DNA of 64,000 bases from Paludibacteraceae bacterium (GCA_905233375.1 CAJOEJ010000001.1:11656-75655), one strand, 5' to 3'; counted from the stretch's first letter, positions 24,517 to 34,305 are shown. Made by a program: numbers and translations. The notes: a model not told the origin generated them from the letters alone.

Positions 24517-25389
24517 TTAGAACCAGATTCCGCAGCCTAAAACCGCATTCAGTTTCTGGCAGTAGAGTTTGTCGTCACCGGCTTTGGGAATGACGGCGTT
24601 CTGCGTCGTTATGCCGTCCGGGTTAAGCGTGCCCTGCGCGAAAAGATCGATCGTGCAGGCATCCAGTTCCCACTCTTTGTTCAGCTTGACCGTCAGGTTG
24701 GTGACCGCGAACTTGGAGTTGCCGTACAGGTCACTTGCCCAGGGCGACATTCCAATCTGTCCGCCGAGCGTCAGACCGGACTTCTCCCACGTGTAGTCAT
24801 AACCCAACTCGATATACGAGCTCCATGCGCGGTGCGGCACGTCGTTGTCGTCCCATACGAGGTCGTTGCCCGCAACGGTCGTGTACCAGTTGATGTACGC
24901 ACCCACGCCGAACAGGTGGTCAAAACTGTAACCTGCCCATACTTCGGTCGTGCTGGTACTCTCGTTCGCCACGATATCGTCCACGCTCTGCCACGAGAAG
25001 AAGTTCGAACCGTCGCAGTAGTAATAGTGGTTCATTCCGATGCTTGCGCCGTAGGCGGAGAAAGAGAGCATCACGTCCAGCTCGGGCATGAACTTGGTGA
25101 AACCTGTTCCGTCACCTTGGTCTTTCTTGAACATCCAGTCGCTGGCGCCGATGTTACCCCATACGCCTGCACGAAACTGCAACGCCTCGTCCAATGCATC
25201 AAAACCGATGCTGGCGGTCGGCTGGAAGCTCAGGCTTCCGTTGTATTGTCCGCGCCATATGTAAGCGCTCACTACTTCTGCGCCGGCTTCATAGGCAAAT
25301 TCCACATCTGCTTTTGCAGCCTCTTCTTCTGCTTTCGCAGAACATACCACCGCCATCATAGCGGCTAAAATAACTAATACCTTTTTCAT
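24517..25389 (-). CDS. Predicted outer-membrane barrel protein, paralogue 1
   Basis: 290 residues from the ATG at 25389; signal peptide MKKVLVILAAMMAVVCSAKA. The rest is alternating short beta strands with aromatic girdles and a C-terminal Trp-Phe, typical of an outer-membrane barrel. It shares SAYIWRGQYNGSLSFQPTAS and IGASDWMFK with the neighbour at 25584-26462. No named family is certain; function unknown. Flanked by direct copies C and D of the intergenic element, with no promoter of the usual type visible between them. Confidence 0.75.
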   Translation of the reverse strand: MKKVLVILAAMMAVVCSAKAEEEAAKADVEFAYEAGAEVVSAYIWRGQYNGSLSFQPTASIGFDALDEALQFRAGVWGNIGASDWMFKKDQGDGTGFTKFMPELDVMLSFSAYGASIGMNHYYYCDGSNFFSWQSVDDIVANESTSTTEVWAGYSFDHLFGVGAYINWYTTVAGNDLVWDDNDVPHRAWSSYIELGYDYTWEKSGLTLGGQIGMSPWASDLYGNSKFAVTNLTVKLNKEWELDACTIDLFAQGTLNPDGITTQNAVIPKAGDDKLYCQKLNAVLGCGIWF

Positions 25390-25394
25390 TATTA

Positions 25395-25581
25395 ACAATT
25401 TATAATTATCAATTAAGAATTCAGAATTTAGAATTAAGAAAGGGCTATTTAAGATAAGTGCAAAATTTAAAGATTCGTACGGCTATTGAGGTTGGATACC
25501 AAACTCATAGAATCCGTACCAACTTCAAACGTTGTACAAAAGTCAATAGAACGCTTTCTTAATTCTTAATTCTACATTCTC
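25395..25581 (+). repeat. AGAAAG-bounded intergenic element, copy D
   Basis: Near-perfect terminal inverted repeats AAGAATTAAGAAAG / CTTTCTTAATTCTT. Same orientation as copy C. Confidence 0.85.
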
Positions 25582-25583
25582 AC

Positions 25584-26462
25584 TCATCTCCAATACACTC
25601 CCATTCCTATATTGGCATTGACCGACTGGAGTCCCGAATTACCGGGCTGCCACTTGGCGGTACTATGATCCGCCGCTAATGCGGAGGGATGGAGTGCTAC
25701 CATGCCGTGAATCATCATGCCGCAATGCTTGCCCAGGCTCCAGTCCTTGCGCAGGTCCAGCGACACGTTGCATACGGCAAATCCGCCTTGGTAATGGGTG
25801 TACATACTGCGCCACGGGGTGATTCCCACCGCCGCCGACACACTCAGGTCAAACGGCAGATGCTGCGTGTAACTGATCTCCGCATAGCTCGAATACGCCC
25901 GGATCGTGTCGCCGCTTGTGTTCACATAGCCGTCCGACGCCGCTACACGCGTCGCCCAAGTGACCGTCAACGGAATCTTGCTGCTCAGCGTGTACTTGAA
26001 GTCCAGCTCCAGACGGTTTCCCGCACAACTGCCGCCCGACGGATAATTGCGGAAGTCAAAGAACCCGCAGTCGAAGTTGTGGATATAGAGCACATACACG
26101 TTCAGACCCCATCGGGCAAAACCGATCGTCAGATCCACCTCGGGCTGGAAGGTCTTGAACGTCCAGTCGGTCGCTCCGATGCTCCACCACATGTCTGCGT
26201 ATAATCCGCCGTACCCTACGTTCGCATCGGGCTGGAACGACAAACCGCCGGCATACAACCCCCGCCAGAGGTAGTTGGCTTGCAGGTTGGCACTCAGACC
26301 GTAGGTGAATCCCACCGGTTTGCGGTAGTCGTCGAACCATTCGGACGCCGATGAGGAACCGCCTTGCGTGCGAGCGCTCGCGTGCGGGCATATTAAAAAA
26401 GGTATTACTCCGACACAAATCAGAGTAATGACCTTTCTCCACGTATGTACGCTGTTTTTCAC
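25584..26462 (-). CDS. Predicted outer-membrane barrel protein, paralogue 2
   Basis: 292 residues from a GTG at 26462. A basic N-terminus and hydrophobic segment (ITLICVGVIPFLICPHASA) form a signal peptide. NYLWRGLYAGGLSFQPDANV, SIGATDWTFKTFQPEVDL and VSAAVGITPWRSM align with paralogue 1; it ends in a barrel-like GMGVYWR. Function unknown. It begins 12 bases after the stop of the small DNA-binding-like gene and probably shares its promoter. Confidence 0.75.
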   Translation of the reverse strand: MKNSVHTWRKVITLICVGVIPFLICPHASARTQGGSSSASEWFDDYRKPVGFTYGLSANLQANYLWRGLYAGGLSFQPDANVGYGGLYADMWWSIGATDWTFKTFQPEVDLTIGFARWGLNVYVLYIHNFDCGFFDFRNYPSGGSCAGNRLELDFKYTLSSKIPLTVTWATRVAASDGYVNTSGDTIRAYSSYAEISYTQHLPFDLSVSAAVGITPWRSMYTHYQGGFAVCNVSLDLRKDWSLGKHCGMMIHGMVALHPSALAADHSTAKWQPGNSGLQSVNANIGMGVYWR

Positions 26463-26474
26463 TACGCTATTGCG

Positions 26475-26717
26475 TTACAGCGCATTCTGTGCCTCCCAAG
26501 CGATACGCAGGGCTACCTCAAGAATACGGGTGTTGCTGAACACAACGATACCTCCATCGGGACCCGGCTCGATGTGATAGTCCGCGTTTCCTTCTCCGTT
26601 GAAGTATGCTCTTACTTCGTCTCCCGATATCTCCAGTTCGGCTGCTATTGCATCCATACTACCATGAGGAAGACTGTCTTTCACCTGACGCAGGCGATTA
26701 AATGTTGTACGAACCAT
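26475..26717 (-). CDS. Small helix-turn-helix-like protein, 80 residues
   Basis: From the ATG at 26717: MVRTTFNRLRQVKDSLPHGS, then a likely helix-turn-helix (MDAIAAELEISGDEVRAYF) and a glycine-rich beta part (GPDGGIVVFSNTRILEVA). It resembles short Bacteroidetes proteins annotated as DNA-binding; the target is unknown. It heads the transcript that includes the two barrel genes, with promoter TATCTTTGC at 26752-26744 and TTTGCA about 20 bases upstream. Confidence 0.75.
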   Translation of the reverse strand: MVRTTFNRLRQVKDSLPHGSMDAIAAELEISGDEVRAYFNGEGNADYHIEPGPDGGIVVFSNTRILEVALRIAWEAQNAL

Positions 26718-26743
26718 ATTTGTTATTGATTTTAAATTGCGGT

Positions 26744-26776
26744 GCAAAGATACTACTTTTTCCCGACATATGCAAA
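26744..26776 (-). promoter_or_regulatory. Promoter of the small DNA-binding-like gene
   Basis: Minus strand TTTGCA (26776-26771) and TATCTTTGC (26752-26744). Confidence 0.7.
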
Positions 26777-26817
26777 TATTTTTGCAAAAATTATGCAAAA
26801 ACGCATATTTTTCTTGT

Positions 26818-26884
26818 GAATTAACAATTTTGAATTTTGAATTAAGAAGGCGTCCTAATGATTGCTGTGCAACGTTTTGAGTTT
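26818..26884 (-). repeat. AGAAAG-bounded element, partial copy F
   Basis: On the minus strand ACTCAAAACGTTGCACAG ... ATTAGGACGCCTTCTTAATTC matches the right half of copies A-D. It supplies the last residues and stop codon of the cargo gene at 26855. Confidence 0.75.
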
Positions 26885-28753
26885 CCCTACCTTCTCTCCT
26901 TGTACATTGTACATCGTCCCTTTGTACATCAGATAGAGTTGTCCGTCACGCAGCACTTTGATACATTGTTCCTTGTCGCTTTGTACGTTCTCCACATCCG
27001 TTGCGGTATCTTGACGCATCACGATGCGGGCGGGCGTATGTTTGGGTGCAGCGTTGGGTCCGGTCGTCGGAACTAAGAAATAGGCGCGGAAGCCTTTCAG
27101 ATGCGTGTTCTCTATCGGCCAATAGAGCGTGTTCGCTGCACCCAGGAAGAGTTTGTTGTGATCCGTTCCCAACTGTTCCTCTTCCACCAATGTCGCTATA
27201 CCGATGTTTCCTACGAACTTCACTTCGCCTTCTCCTCCGAGCGTTTGACCGTGATTAGTGACCACATTCACGTTTTTGAAGACGAGAATACCTCCATCAA
27301 TGATCTCCGGTGTCGTCGGTGCCCATTTGACAAGATAGGGTACGCCGGCATTGATATGGTCGATAGGACCACTGATCTCGATGTCTAATTGTCCGTTGCT
27401 AGCTTTCTCCGCGTGTACGAACTCATATACTTGTGCGCCAACTAACGGTGAAGCGGCTATCTGCTCCGCATTCAGATCAAACGGCAGACAGAGTGTATTG
27501 AAATCGCCGTCACGATAAAGGGTGCGGTGGATATCCAGTTCGGCTAAGATCGACTTCGTACCTATATATGGAGCCAGATTTTCCTCGATATTGGTATATT
27601 CCTCATCTGTATAGGGCGGAGTGTCACCCTTATCTTTATCGGGCGCGGTCTTCACGCGGTGCGGTGCAGAAGAAGCACTCTGACCACCATCACTATTCAC
27701 CGAACGCACACGCCAGTAGTAGTCCGTATTGGAAACGAGATCAACTATATCCTGACAAGTAGAACCGGAAACAGGGAGGTTGTTGTAGTCCTCAAGAATA
27801 TGCTGAAAATCGATATCTGTAGCCACATCAATGCGGTACGATGCTGCCTCTTCAATCGCATCCCAACAGGCTTGGAAAGAGGTCTTCTCAATATTAGAAA
27901 CTGTTGCCGCTTCCGCATCTGGAATTTCCATGTCCGCGGTCATGCCGGTGACAGCGAGAATAATAGCTGCGGACTTATCAACAGGGTTAGTACATACTAT
28001 GTGACTAATTAGTCTAGTTTTATCCACTTCAATGTCAAATACGGAAGCACAAGCTTTACCCTTACCAGCGGCATATTTTGAAGAAACATTTTTATTAAAA
28101 TAGCCACCACTTTCCAATATGTTTGTCGTGCAAACCTTATGTCCATCTTGTCCACCAAGTCCGTCTGCCAAATTAAAAACAGCATGCGTAGGATCTCCCT
28201 CCGTGTAATGTACATCAACTTCCACTCTTCGTGCCTCATCCGGTGTTCCTTCTTTTGCTGATACAGTTAAAAACATTAATCGCGTATAAGTTCCTACTTT
28301 TTTGAACTTTAACGTTCCTGTCCCCCCAATAGCGTCATCCGGTCGCAAAGTCAGTACGTTATTCTGACTGTATGGGGCTAATAGGAAAATAACATTCTCA
28401 TAAAGCGGATCATCTTTCGCATCTAAGACGCATTTTATGGTGTCTCTATAATCATCTGGCCATCCGTTGCTTATGGTTAGCGCTAATTCTTCATCCGTAA
28501 AATATGTAGGATGAGAGGAGAGATAGGCTGTATTTACAGTTTCTATAACACTTTTTGTAGCAAAAAAGTAATACGTGGAAATAGAATTTTTTAGATACGA
28601 ATCTGCATAATTACCGGCAGGAGTATTTTCAGCAATAGCATCTTTATTAAACCCCTCAGATACAATCAGCGGTTCATACACCACATCCGCCAGCATCGTA
28701 GCGGAGATACACATAGCAGCAAATAGGCTAATCAGTCTGTTTGTTGTCTTCAT
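26855..28753 (-). CDS. Secreted protein with Fn3 and FNTLCLPF module (T9SS cargo candidate)
   Basis: 632 residues from the ATG at 28753; signal peptide MKTTNRLISLFAAMCISATM. A beta-rich N-terminal domain (to about 270) is followed by a fibronectin-III-like domain (TSFQACWDAIEEAASYRIDV ... TDYYWRVRSVNSDGG, about 285-380). The shared module FNTLCLPFDL ... GFRAYFLVPTTGPNAAP spans about 430-590, and the cargo tail (ENVQSDKEQCIKVLRDGQLY, then LMYKGTMYNVQG) closes it. The final KLKTLHSNH and the stop come from a dispersed DNA repeat, so the original end has been overwritten. Second gene after the 53-residue peptide. Confidence 0.85.
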   Translation of the reverse strand: MKTTNRLISLFAAMCISATMLADVVYEPLIVSEGFNKDAIAENTPAGNYADSYLKNSISTYYFFATKSVIETVNTAYLSSHPTYFTDEELALTISNGWPDDYRDTIKCVLDAKDDPLYENVIFLLAPYSQNNVLTLRPDDAIGGTGTLKFKKVGTYTRLMFLTVSAKEGTPDEARRVEVDVHYTEGDPTHAVFNLADGLGGQDGHKVCTTNILESGGYFNKNVSSKYAAGKGKACASVFDIEVDKTRLISHIVCTNPVDKSAAIILAVTGMTADMEIPDAEAATVSNIEKTSFQACWDAIEEAASYRIDVATDIDFQHILEDYNNLPVSGSTCQDIVDLVSNTDYYWRVRSVNSDGGQSASSAPHRVKTAPDKDKGDTPPYTDEEYTNIEENLAPYIGTKSILAELDIHRTLYRDGDFNTLCLPFDLNAEQIAASPLVGAQVYEFVHAEKASNGQLDIEISGPIDHINAGVPYLVKWAPTTPEIIDGGILVFKNVNVVTNHGQTLGGEGEVKFVGNIGIATLVEEEQLGTDHNKLFLGAANTLYWPIENTHLKGFRAYFLVPTTGPNAAPKHTPARIVMRQDTATDVENVQSDKEQCIKVLRDGQLYLMYKGTMYNVQGEKVGKLKTLHSNH

Positions 28754-28803
28754 AGATATCGTGTTTTGTATGTTTTTTTTCTTTTTTATCAGAGGATGCG
28801 AAT

Positions 28804-28965
28804 TTAGAACGCTGGAGAGCCTTGAGGTGCTCGACCTCCCGTCCACGGGTTATCACCGCTGTCTCCTCCGCCTAATCCTTCCTGTTCTTCGCCGCTTACG
28901 CACAATGCACCCATTGTACTAATGGGTATGATTTCCAATTCCGGGTGTATGTATGTTTTCTTCAT
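28804..28965 (-). CDS. Small peptide paired with cargo genes (53 residues)
   Basis: ATG at 28965: begins MKKTYIHPELEIIPISTMGA, then LCVSGEEQEGLGGGDSGDN and an end GGRAPQGSPAF. It is homologous to the peptide at 8819-8953 over the first 25 residues, including ALCxS; the tail here is Gly/Pro rich. It lies between the stop of one cargo gene and the start of another, and has its own promoter (28981-28989) inside the gap. Function unknown: small surface protein, lipoprotein-like precursor or modified peptide are all possible. Confidence 0.65.
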   Translation of the reverse strand: MKKTYIHPELEIIPISTMGALCVSGEEQEGLGGGDSGDNPWTGGRAPQGSPAF

Positions 28966-28980
28966 TGTCTTAAAAAGTGT

Positions 28981-28989
28981 GCAAAGATA
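28981..28989 (-). promoter_or_regulatory. -7 box for the peptide-cargo pair
   Basis: TATCTTTGC on the minus strand, about 16 bases before the peptide ATG. Confidence 0.65.
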
Positions 28990-29078
28990 CAAATAATTTT
29001 TTACATACACAAGTGTTTGCGTGTAAATTTTGTCTTTGCGTTCATAAAATATGGCTGTTTTTTTACAAAAAGTTTAAA

Positions 29079-32000
29079 TTATTCGATTTCTATACCTAAA
29101 ATGGAGTACATTTTTCCGTCTCGCAGGATATACACTTTTCCGTCACGAATCACCTTTGTACATGGTACAGGGTCATTTTGTACATTCTCCACATCCGTCG
29201 TTACATCGGATTGCAGAACCAGACGTGCCGGTGTATGTCTGGGCGCTGCAACCGGTCCGGTCGTCGGAACTCGGAAGTGCGCACGGAATCCACGCAGACG
29301 GGTGTCATCTACCGGCCAATAGAGCGTATTGGCTGCGCCGATAAAGAGATTGTTATGATATGTTCCTAACTGTTCCGTTGTCACGACCTCACCGATAGCG
29401 ATGTTACCTGCAAAGCGGATCGAGTCTGCGCCGCCGATCGTATCGCCCACCAGCGCCGTAATATGCACATCGTGGAAGACGAGCGGCATCGGAATCGGCT
29501 CCGTTTCATCCATGTCCCATTTAACGAGATAAGGTGTACCGGCATTGATCGTCGAAACGGGACGCATATAGATCAGCAGTCCGCTTCCGTCTTTCTCCGC
29601 GCGCACGTATTCATATATTTCCGCGCCCGTGATAGGCGATTCAGCAATCTTGGCGGCACTCATGCTGAACGGCAGACAGAGTGTGTTGAACGCACCATCG
29701 CGATAAAGCGAACGGTTGAGGTGGAGCGTGTTGATGATACCGTCGTGGTATAAATCCAGCTTATCAAAAATATCGGTATCCGTCTCACCGACTACTACCG
29801 GCGCTGCGGTACTCTTTATCGCACCGGTCGGGATACCGCCGCCATCGTTAAACGGAGATTCGTGTTTCTTCATCTTTTGCGGTGTCGCATCCATCTTTTT
29901 CGGTGCAACAACAGCGTTTTTCGGAGCGAAACCCGGTTCGGTGATATCCTTGGCGGAGATAGAAATGACGAGTTCAGCAGACGGCTCGCCTATACCTTCC
30001 AGCAGAATACCCTTCAATGGCGGCAACAATACCTCTTCCATCGTATCTGTTTTATGGGTGAAGACGGTCATCTCTGATGCGGTCGGTTCGACATCTGTCG
30101 GTTCAGGCATTGTATAACGACCTGTCAGTTTGGTCGGGTTATCCTCCACTAACTTCTTGATATTGATATGTCCGAATGTGGGGTTTCCGAGCAGATAAAC
30201 GTTGCCATAGACCTCTCGGAGCGCGATATTCGGTTCGCCGTTCCATGCGGGCTTACCGTAGTTAGGATTGCGCACGATGTCTTCGTGCTCATCGAGCCAT
30301 TCATGTGTGTAGAAGTCGTAGTAATGATAGAGGTTGCCGGGTTTGGGCAAGCGAACAATCGCTGTATCCGGTGCAGAAGGATCGGTTGCGACGCCCATCA
30401 TGTACGGCTCTGCCGGGTGCAGCTCACTGGTGAGTTTATTGGTCGGCACATGCCATTTGTCGTGAGCAACCTCGTAATAGGACTGATATATCTCGAAGAT
30501 GTGGCGATCTGGCGCGAAAGTGCCGGACTGGTCGATGTCGGCTACCGCAAACGGGTTGGTCTCCTCGTTTTGCGAAGAGAAAATATCACCACTGACCACA
30601 CCTTGCAGCGGGATAGAGGTCAAGTTCCACTTGTGGGTAACAAGCGGCACATCAATATATACCTGTCCGTGAATATTGATGTTCTGCTGACCCGCCATCG
30701 ACATACCTGCCGGCATATAGATGTCCTTGCAGTGGTTCTTCTGATAGCCGAAGTCGTAGATCGTGTCGCCGAACGTGACGTTGTAGTTCTGTGGCAACAG
30801 GATGACATCCGTCTCCTCCAACGGAATGAACGGAGACCAGTTAAAGTCCACATTCCAGTTACCGCCGAGCCAAGTCACTACATCGGGCACGATACGCAGC
30901 GTGAAATAGGTGCGTCCTCGCTCGCAACCCACATGCTCGGTTTCTTCGCCGTCAAAAACGATATGGAAGGTGTAGTCGTAACCGGCTTCCAGGGAGGTGA
31001 GCCCCGTACCGGAAAGTATGATCTCATCGGTGTTTGCGAGGCGTACCTTGTTAAAGTCCAACTCCACCGGAGTCCACGACGGATTAGTGGATGCTTCCAA
31101 GATAACGCGCTCAATATCATATACATCCTCATTGTCTTCGCCTTTGAGGTAGAGCGGCAAACGGAAAGAACCGCGCAGTTTCTGGGCATTGGAGATACGA
31201 ACCACACGAGGCAGGTTGGCCACTCTCGGCGGTAATACTTCACCGGAGTTACCTACCGCCATCATGGTGGCTATGTCCGTAGAAGGACGGATATGCAGGA
31301 ATCGCGGCGAGGTACAAACTGTCTTGTCACCGGCAGAACCCGCCCGCGGGAAAGCTGTATAACTGAGCGAAAGCGTAGGCTGCATTGTGATAGAAGGGCT
31401 GTTCAGGAAGAACTTTCCATCATCAATCAGATTCAATATGTACGTTCTGGCTTCGGATGGAACATCCGGGTTGCTCCGGTATAATTGCAAAGCTTGCCAT
31501 ATTTGTTCGAATGTCTTGCCGCCGTATTCGCTGGGATTCTCGCGTACATACGTTGAATCACCTAATAACCAGTCTGCACTACAGAGGGTTGTTTCTTCTT
31601 TTAAAGGATCGTCGGGATCACTATAGTTCTGAACAATCTGCGTCAGCACAATATTGAGTGTATAGGTGCGATGTCCGCATAACGAAACCACTGAGTCACC
31701 GAGCGAGACATGATCTTCGATGATGATACGTGTACCACCGGCAACAAACAAATCGGCAAAGGTACCGCACCCTTCCCGGGAGCCCAAGGACTCATGATGC
31801 GTTGCCACAAAACCGGTGTAATTATGGTTCATGCTGACCTCCATCGGTTGCGCCACATAGAGTACATATCGATATACACCCGGTTTCACTTGCTCCTTGA
31901 TATATCGGTAGATAGGTTCTTCTGTCGTTCGGAAGGCAGCATCGAATGCTAACAGGTTAGCCGATGTCAAACCGCTGTTCTTTATCGCTGTTGAATCAGG

Positions 32001-33974
32001 CAAAATAGAGATACAGCCAAAGGTGTGGGATGTACTATCCACGTTGAAATACTCGTCATTAAGGATACGGTCACCTTCACGCCATTGATAATAGAGTTTA
32101 TCAATATTATCTTCAAGTTCCTGATAATCAATACGCAAATAGGTTCGAATTTCTTCCACGGGTTGATCGACACAATCCGATGTCGAGGCCTGAATAGGCA
32201 TTACCGGAGGTCTCTGCACGTAGATACGGATATCATCGATGGCAAAATCGTTACCATCAGAGGAAGTACTCTTGTTGCGGATACGCAAACGATAAGACGG
32301 ATAGGTGGTGTGCGCTTCAAACTTCACAGGGAACATAATCTGGTACCATTTGGCCCGTTCCATCTTGGCTTCCTCTCCTACTTTATTTACGGCGTTGATA
32401 CCAAACTCACCGGTGGTAAAAGTCGTCAGCGCATGTTCGTTGCCACTTGCATCGATACCGGTAACTACGAAATCCATGTTCGGAGCACTGTTACCGGTAC
32501 CTGTACTGGAAGCATCGCACAACCAAGCGGAGAAATACATGGTAGAACCGGCACAAAGATCGGCATCCACCTTTAGATTGAACACCAGTCCGGGATTTTG
32601 TGATCCGTCGCAATAAAGCATATAGCCTTCTTTGGCGTTATTGGCTTCGTTTCCTTTTCCATCCACGTGCTGATAGACTTGCGGGGCCGTACCGGAAGAA
32701 ACCCAAACGGCTTTCCGGTTCGTTACGGCATACTCACTCCATGTAATCTTATTTCGTTCGGTTTGTCTATTTGTAGGAATTAAATTTTTTGTATAATATC
32801 CGTATGTTGATTCATCTACATCAAAATATCCATCCCAAAATGCAAAATCGGTTGTGCCGGGTTCGTTAAAGTTGAAACGCTCCTCGTAGATTTTCTCCAT
32901 TTTCTTAGTAGGCGCAGGCACATTTGTAGAAGGACCTACAACATCAACATCCATGTATATTACTCTAAATCGCGCCACATTGAAATACACTCCGTCGGCG
33001 GAATTGTACTTGAGCGTATAAACAACGGTATCAGGAGTAGGGCTACTAAATTCTATAAACTGAGCCGAGTTCTGAGACGATTTGGTACTGAACCCACTTT
33101 TACTATATACACCATCTACATACCATTTCCATTTGGATTTATCTCCCGCCGCCGTCACATTGCCCTGACTATTGATGTAATAGTAATTGGTCAGCGCGTA
33201 ATAGGTATATTGTTTTAACGTTATTTTATTTCCGGTACCGCTACCCAGACACATGTGATCCGGACCGATATAGAGTTGTCGACCGGTAGGAGCTATCAAC
33301 TCATGTTCCTCCAGATAGCGGTCATTCGTACCATCCATATCTTTGCACAACTCCAAACTATCCGCCATCCATGCAGCAGGACGAATTTCATATATAGTAC
33401 GTTTGGAGAGTGTCGGTTCGGTCATTGCCGTGTTATTATCCCACGTAGCAGGAGAATAATCATTCCAAATACCTTGGTCACACGCAATACGATAAATCGA
33501 GTCGCCTTGGTGCATCGTGTATTTGATCTCGACATAATTCTCGTCGGCTTTTGTTGCTTTACCGGTTTCTACCGGTCCCATCAAACTATATCCAAACCAT
33601 CCGTATTCGTTTTTAGCCTTAAATTTAAGCGTCGCTGCTACTGTATCTTTTGCCCATAAGCTCTGTATACGCGGAATGGCAACGCCCGTTGGCGAATCCT
33701 CTGCGGAATACCAAGCCGGCACAGCGCGGTCGGTATCATAGCAGTACCAACGTACATACCCGACAAATGTGGCTCGCTCCGGGCGATAGAGATGTACCGA
33801 TTCACCCGGCTTGGCATACAGGATCTGATAGTCCGTATGTACCTTCTGCATACCATTAGGCATCAATGCATCATAGACGCCGGTTTGGTGTGTTAATGAA
33901 AAATCTGCGTTCGCCGGGAGACTCAACCCGACCGTAATAATCAAAACGAAAAATAGAACAATTTTACGATTCAT
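29079..33974 (-). CDS. Giant secreted protein with jelly-roll and FNTLCLPF modules (T9SS cargo candidate)
   Basis: About 1631 residues. The start at 33974 gives a clean signal peptide (MNRKIVLFFVLIITVGLSLP); an in-frame ATG three codons upstream is possible. Seen in order: a large N-terminal beta region, a cleaved-adhesin/jelly-roll domain (ERFNFNEPGTTDFAFWDGYF ... NDFAIDDIRIYVQ, about 365-590), PKD/Ig-like segments, a lower-complexity linker with Lys/Pro around 1395-1420, the module FNTLCLPFSMSAAKIAES ... GFRAHFRVPTTGP and the tail ENVQNDPVPCTKVIRDGKVY, then ILRDGKMYSILG. Likely surface displayed through the T9SS; ligand unknown. First gene of the second cargo/peptide/cargo trio. Confidence 0.85.
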   Translation of the reverse strand: MNRKIVLFFVLIITVGLSLPANADFSLTHQTGVYDALMPNGMQKVHTDYQILYAKPGESVHLYRPERATFVGYVRWYCYDTDRAVPAWYSAEDSPTGVAIPRIQSLWAKDTVAATLKFKAKNEYGWFGYSLMGPVETGKATKADENYVEIKYTMHQGDSIYRIACDQGIWNDYSPATWDNNTAMTEPTLSKRTIYEIRPAAWMADSLELCKDMDGTNDRYLEEHELIAPTGRQLYIGPDHMCLGSGTGNKITLKQYTYYALTNYYYINSQGNVTAAGDKSKWKWYVDGVYSKSGFSTKSSQNSAQFIEFSSPTPDTVVYTLKYNSADGVYFNVARFRVIYMDVDVVGPSTNVPAPTKKMEKIYEERFNFNEPGTTDFAFWDGYFDVDESTYGYYTKNLIPTNRQTERNKITWSEYAVTNRKAVWVSSGTAPQVYQHVDGKGNEANNAKEGYMLYCDGSQNPGLVFNLKVDADLCAGSTMYFSAWLCDASSTGTGNSAPNMDFVVTGIDASGNEHALTTFTTGEFGINAVNKVGEEAKMERAKWYQIMFPVKFEAHTTYPSYRLRIRNKSTSSDGNDFAIDDIRIYVQRPPVMPIQASTSDCVDQPVEEIRTYLRIDYQELEDNIDKLYYQWREGDRILNDEYFNVDSTSHTFGCISILPDSTAIKNSGLTSANLLAFDAAFRTTEEPIYRYIKEQVKPGVYRYVLYVAQPMEVSMNHNYTGFVATHHESLGSREGCGTFADLFVAGGTRIIIEDHVSLGDSVVSLCGHRTYTLNIVLTQIVQNYSDPDDPLKEETTLCSADWLLGDSTYVRENPSEYGGKTFEQIWQALQLYRSNPDVPSEARTYILNLIDDGKFFLNSPSITMQPTLSLSYTAFPRAGSAGDKTVCTSPRFLHIRPSTDIATMMAVGNSGEVLPPRVANLPRVVRISNAQKLRGSFRLPLYLKGEDNEDVYDIERVILEASTNPSWTPVELDFNKVRLANTDEIILSGTGLTSLEAGYDYTFHIVFDGEETEHVGCERGRTYFTLRIVPDVVTWLGGNWNVDFNWSPFIPLEETDVILLPQNYNVTFGDTIYDFGYQKNHCKDIYMPAGMSMAGQQNINIHGQVYIDVPLVTHKWNLTSIPLQGVVSGDIFSSQNEETNPFAVADIDQSGTFAPDRHIFEIYQSYYEVAHDKWHVPTNKLTSELHPAEPYMMGVATDPSAPDTAIVRLPKPGNLYHYYDFYTHEWLDEHEDIVRNPNYGKPAWNGEPNIALREVYGNVYLLGNPTFGHINIKKLVEDNPTKLTGRYTMPEPTDVEPTASEMTVFTHKTDTMEEVLLPPLKGILLEGIGEPSAELVISISAKDITEPGFAPKNAVVAPKKMDATPQKMKKHESPFNDGGGIPTGAIKSTAAPVVVGETDTDIFDKLDLYHDGIINTLHLNRSLYRDGAFNTLCLPFSMSAAKIAESPITGAEIYEYVRAEKDGSGLLIYMRPVSTINAGTPYLVKWDMDETEPIPMPLVFHDVHITALVGDTIGGADSIRFAGNIAIGEVVTTEQLGTYHNNLFIGAANTLYWPVDDTRLRGFRAHFRVPTTGPVAAPRHTPARLVLQSDVTTDVENVQNDPVPCTKVIRDGKVYILRDGKMYSILGIEIE

Positions 33975-34000
33975 AAATATCATTTCACATTTAAAGTGAA

Positions 34001-34034
34001 TGCAAATATAACATATTTATCGCAAATATGCAAA
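34001..34034 (-). promoter_or_regulatory. Promoter of the giant cargo gene
   Basis: Minus strand TTTGCATATTTGCG (34034-34021) and TATATTTGCA (34010-34001). Confidence 0.65.
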
Positions 34035-34305
34035 TATTCTGCCCGATTTTTTTTTTTTTTTGTTTTAAAAAAAGGTCGTTTTTTACCTATGGTTAATTAT
34101 TTTGACGAATTATCAATTGTTTTGACGAATTGTCAACGGACAACACCTTTGCTTTTATTGAATCATTTTGGGACATTTTGGACAATTAATAGTCATGCTT
34201 GTGTCTTTTGAAGTATTGCTTTTTTTGAATAGCAAAATCACAAGTGTCCACTAAAAATTAAACTATGAATAGTTCAATATTACATCAAAAAAGACTTTGG
34301 AAAGT
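34035..34305. other. A/T-rich gene-free stretch
   Basis: Holds a run of 13 T around 34050 and two direct copies of TTTGACGAATT 20 bases apart (34101, 34121), each followed by a TCAA word. No gene seen. Confidence 0.5.

Noticed and set aside
30168..31235. Plus-strand open frame of 355 codons opposite the giant cargo gene
   Set aside because: No family recognised, and the opposite frame has the domain and tail structure of a cargo protein.
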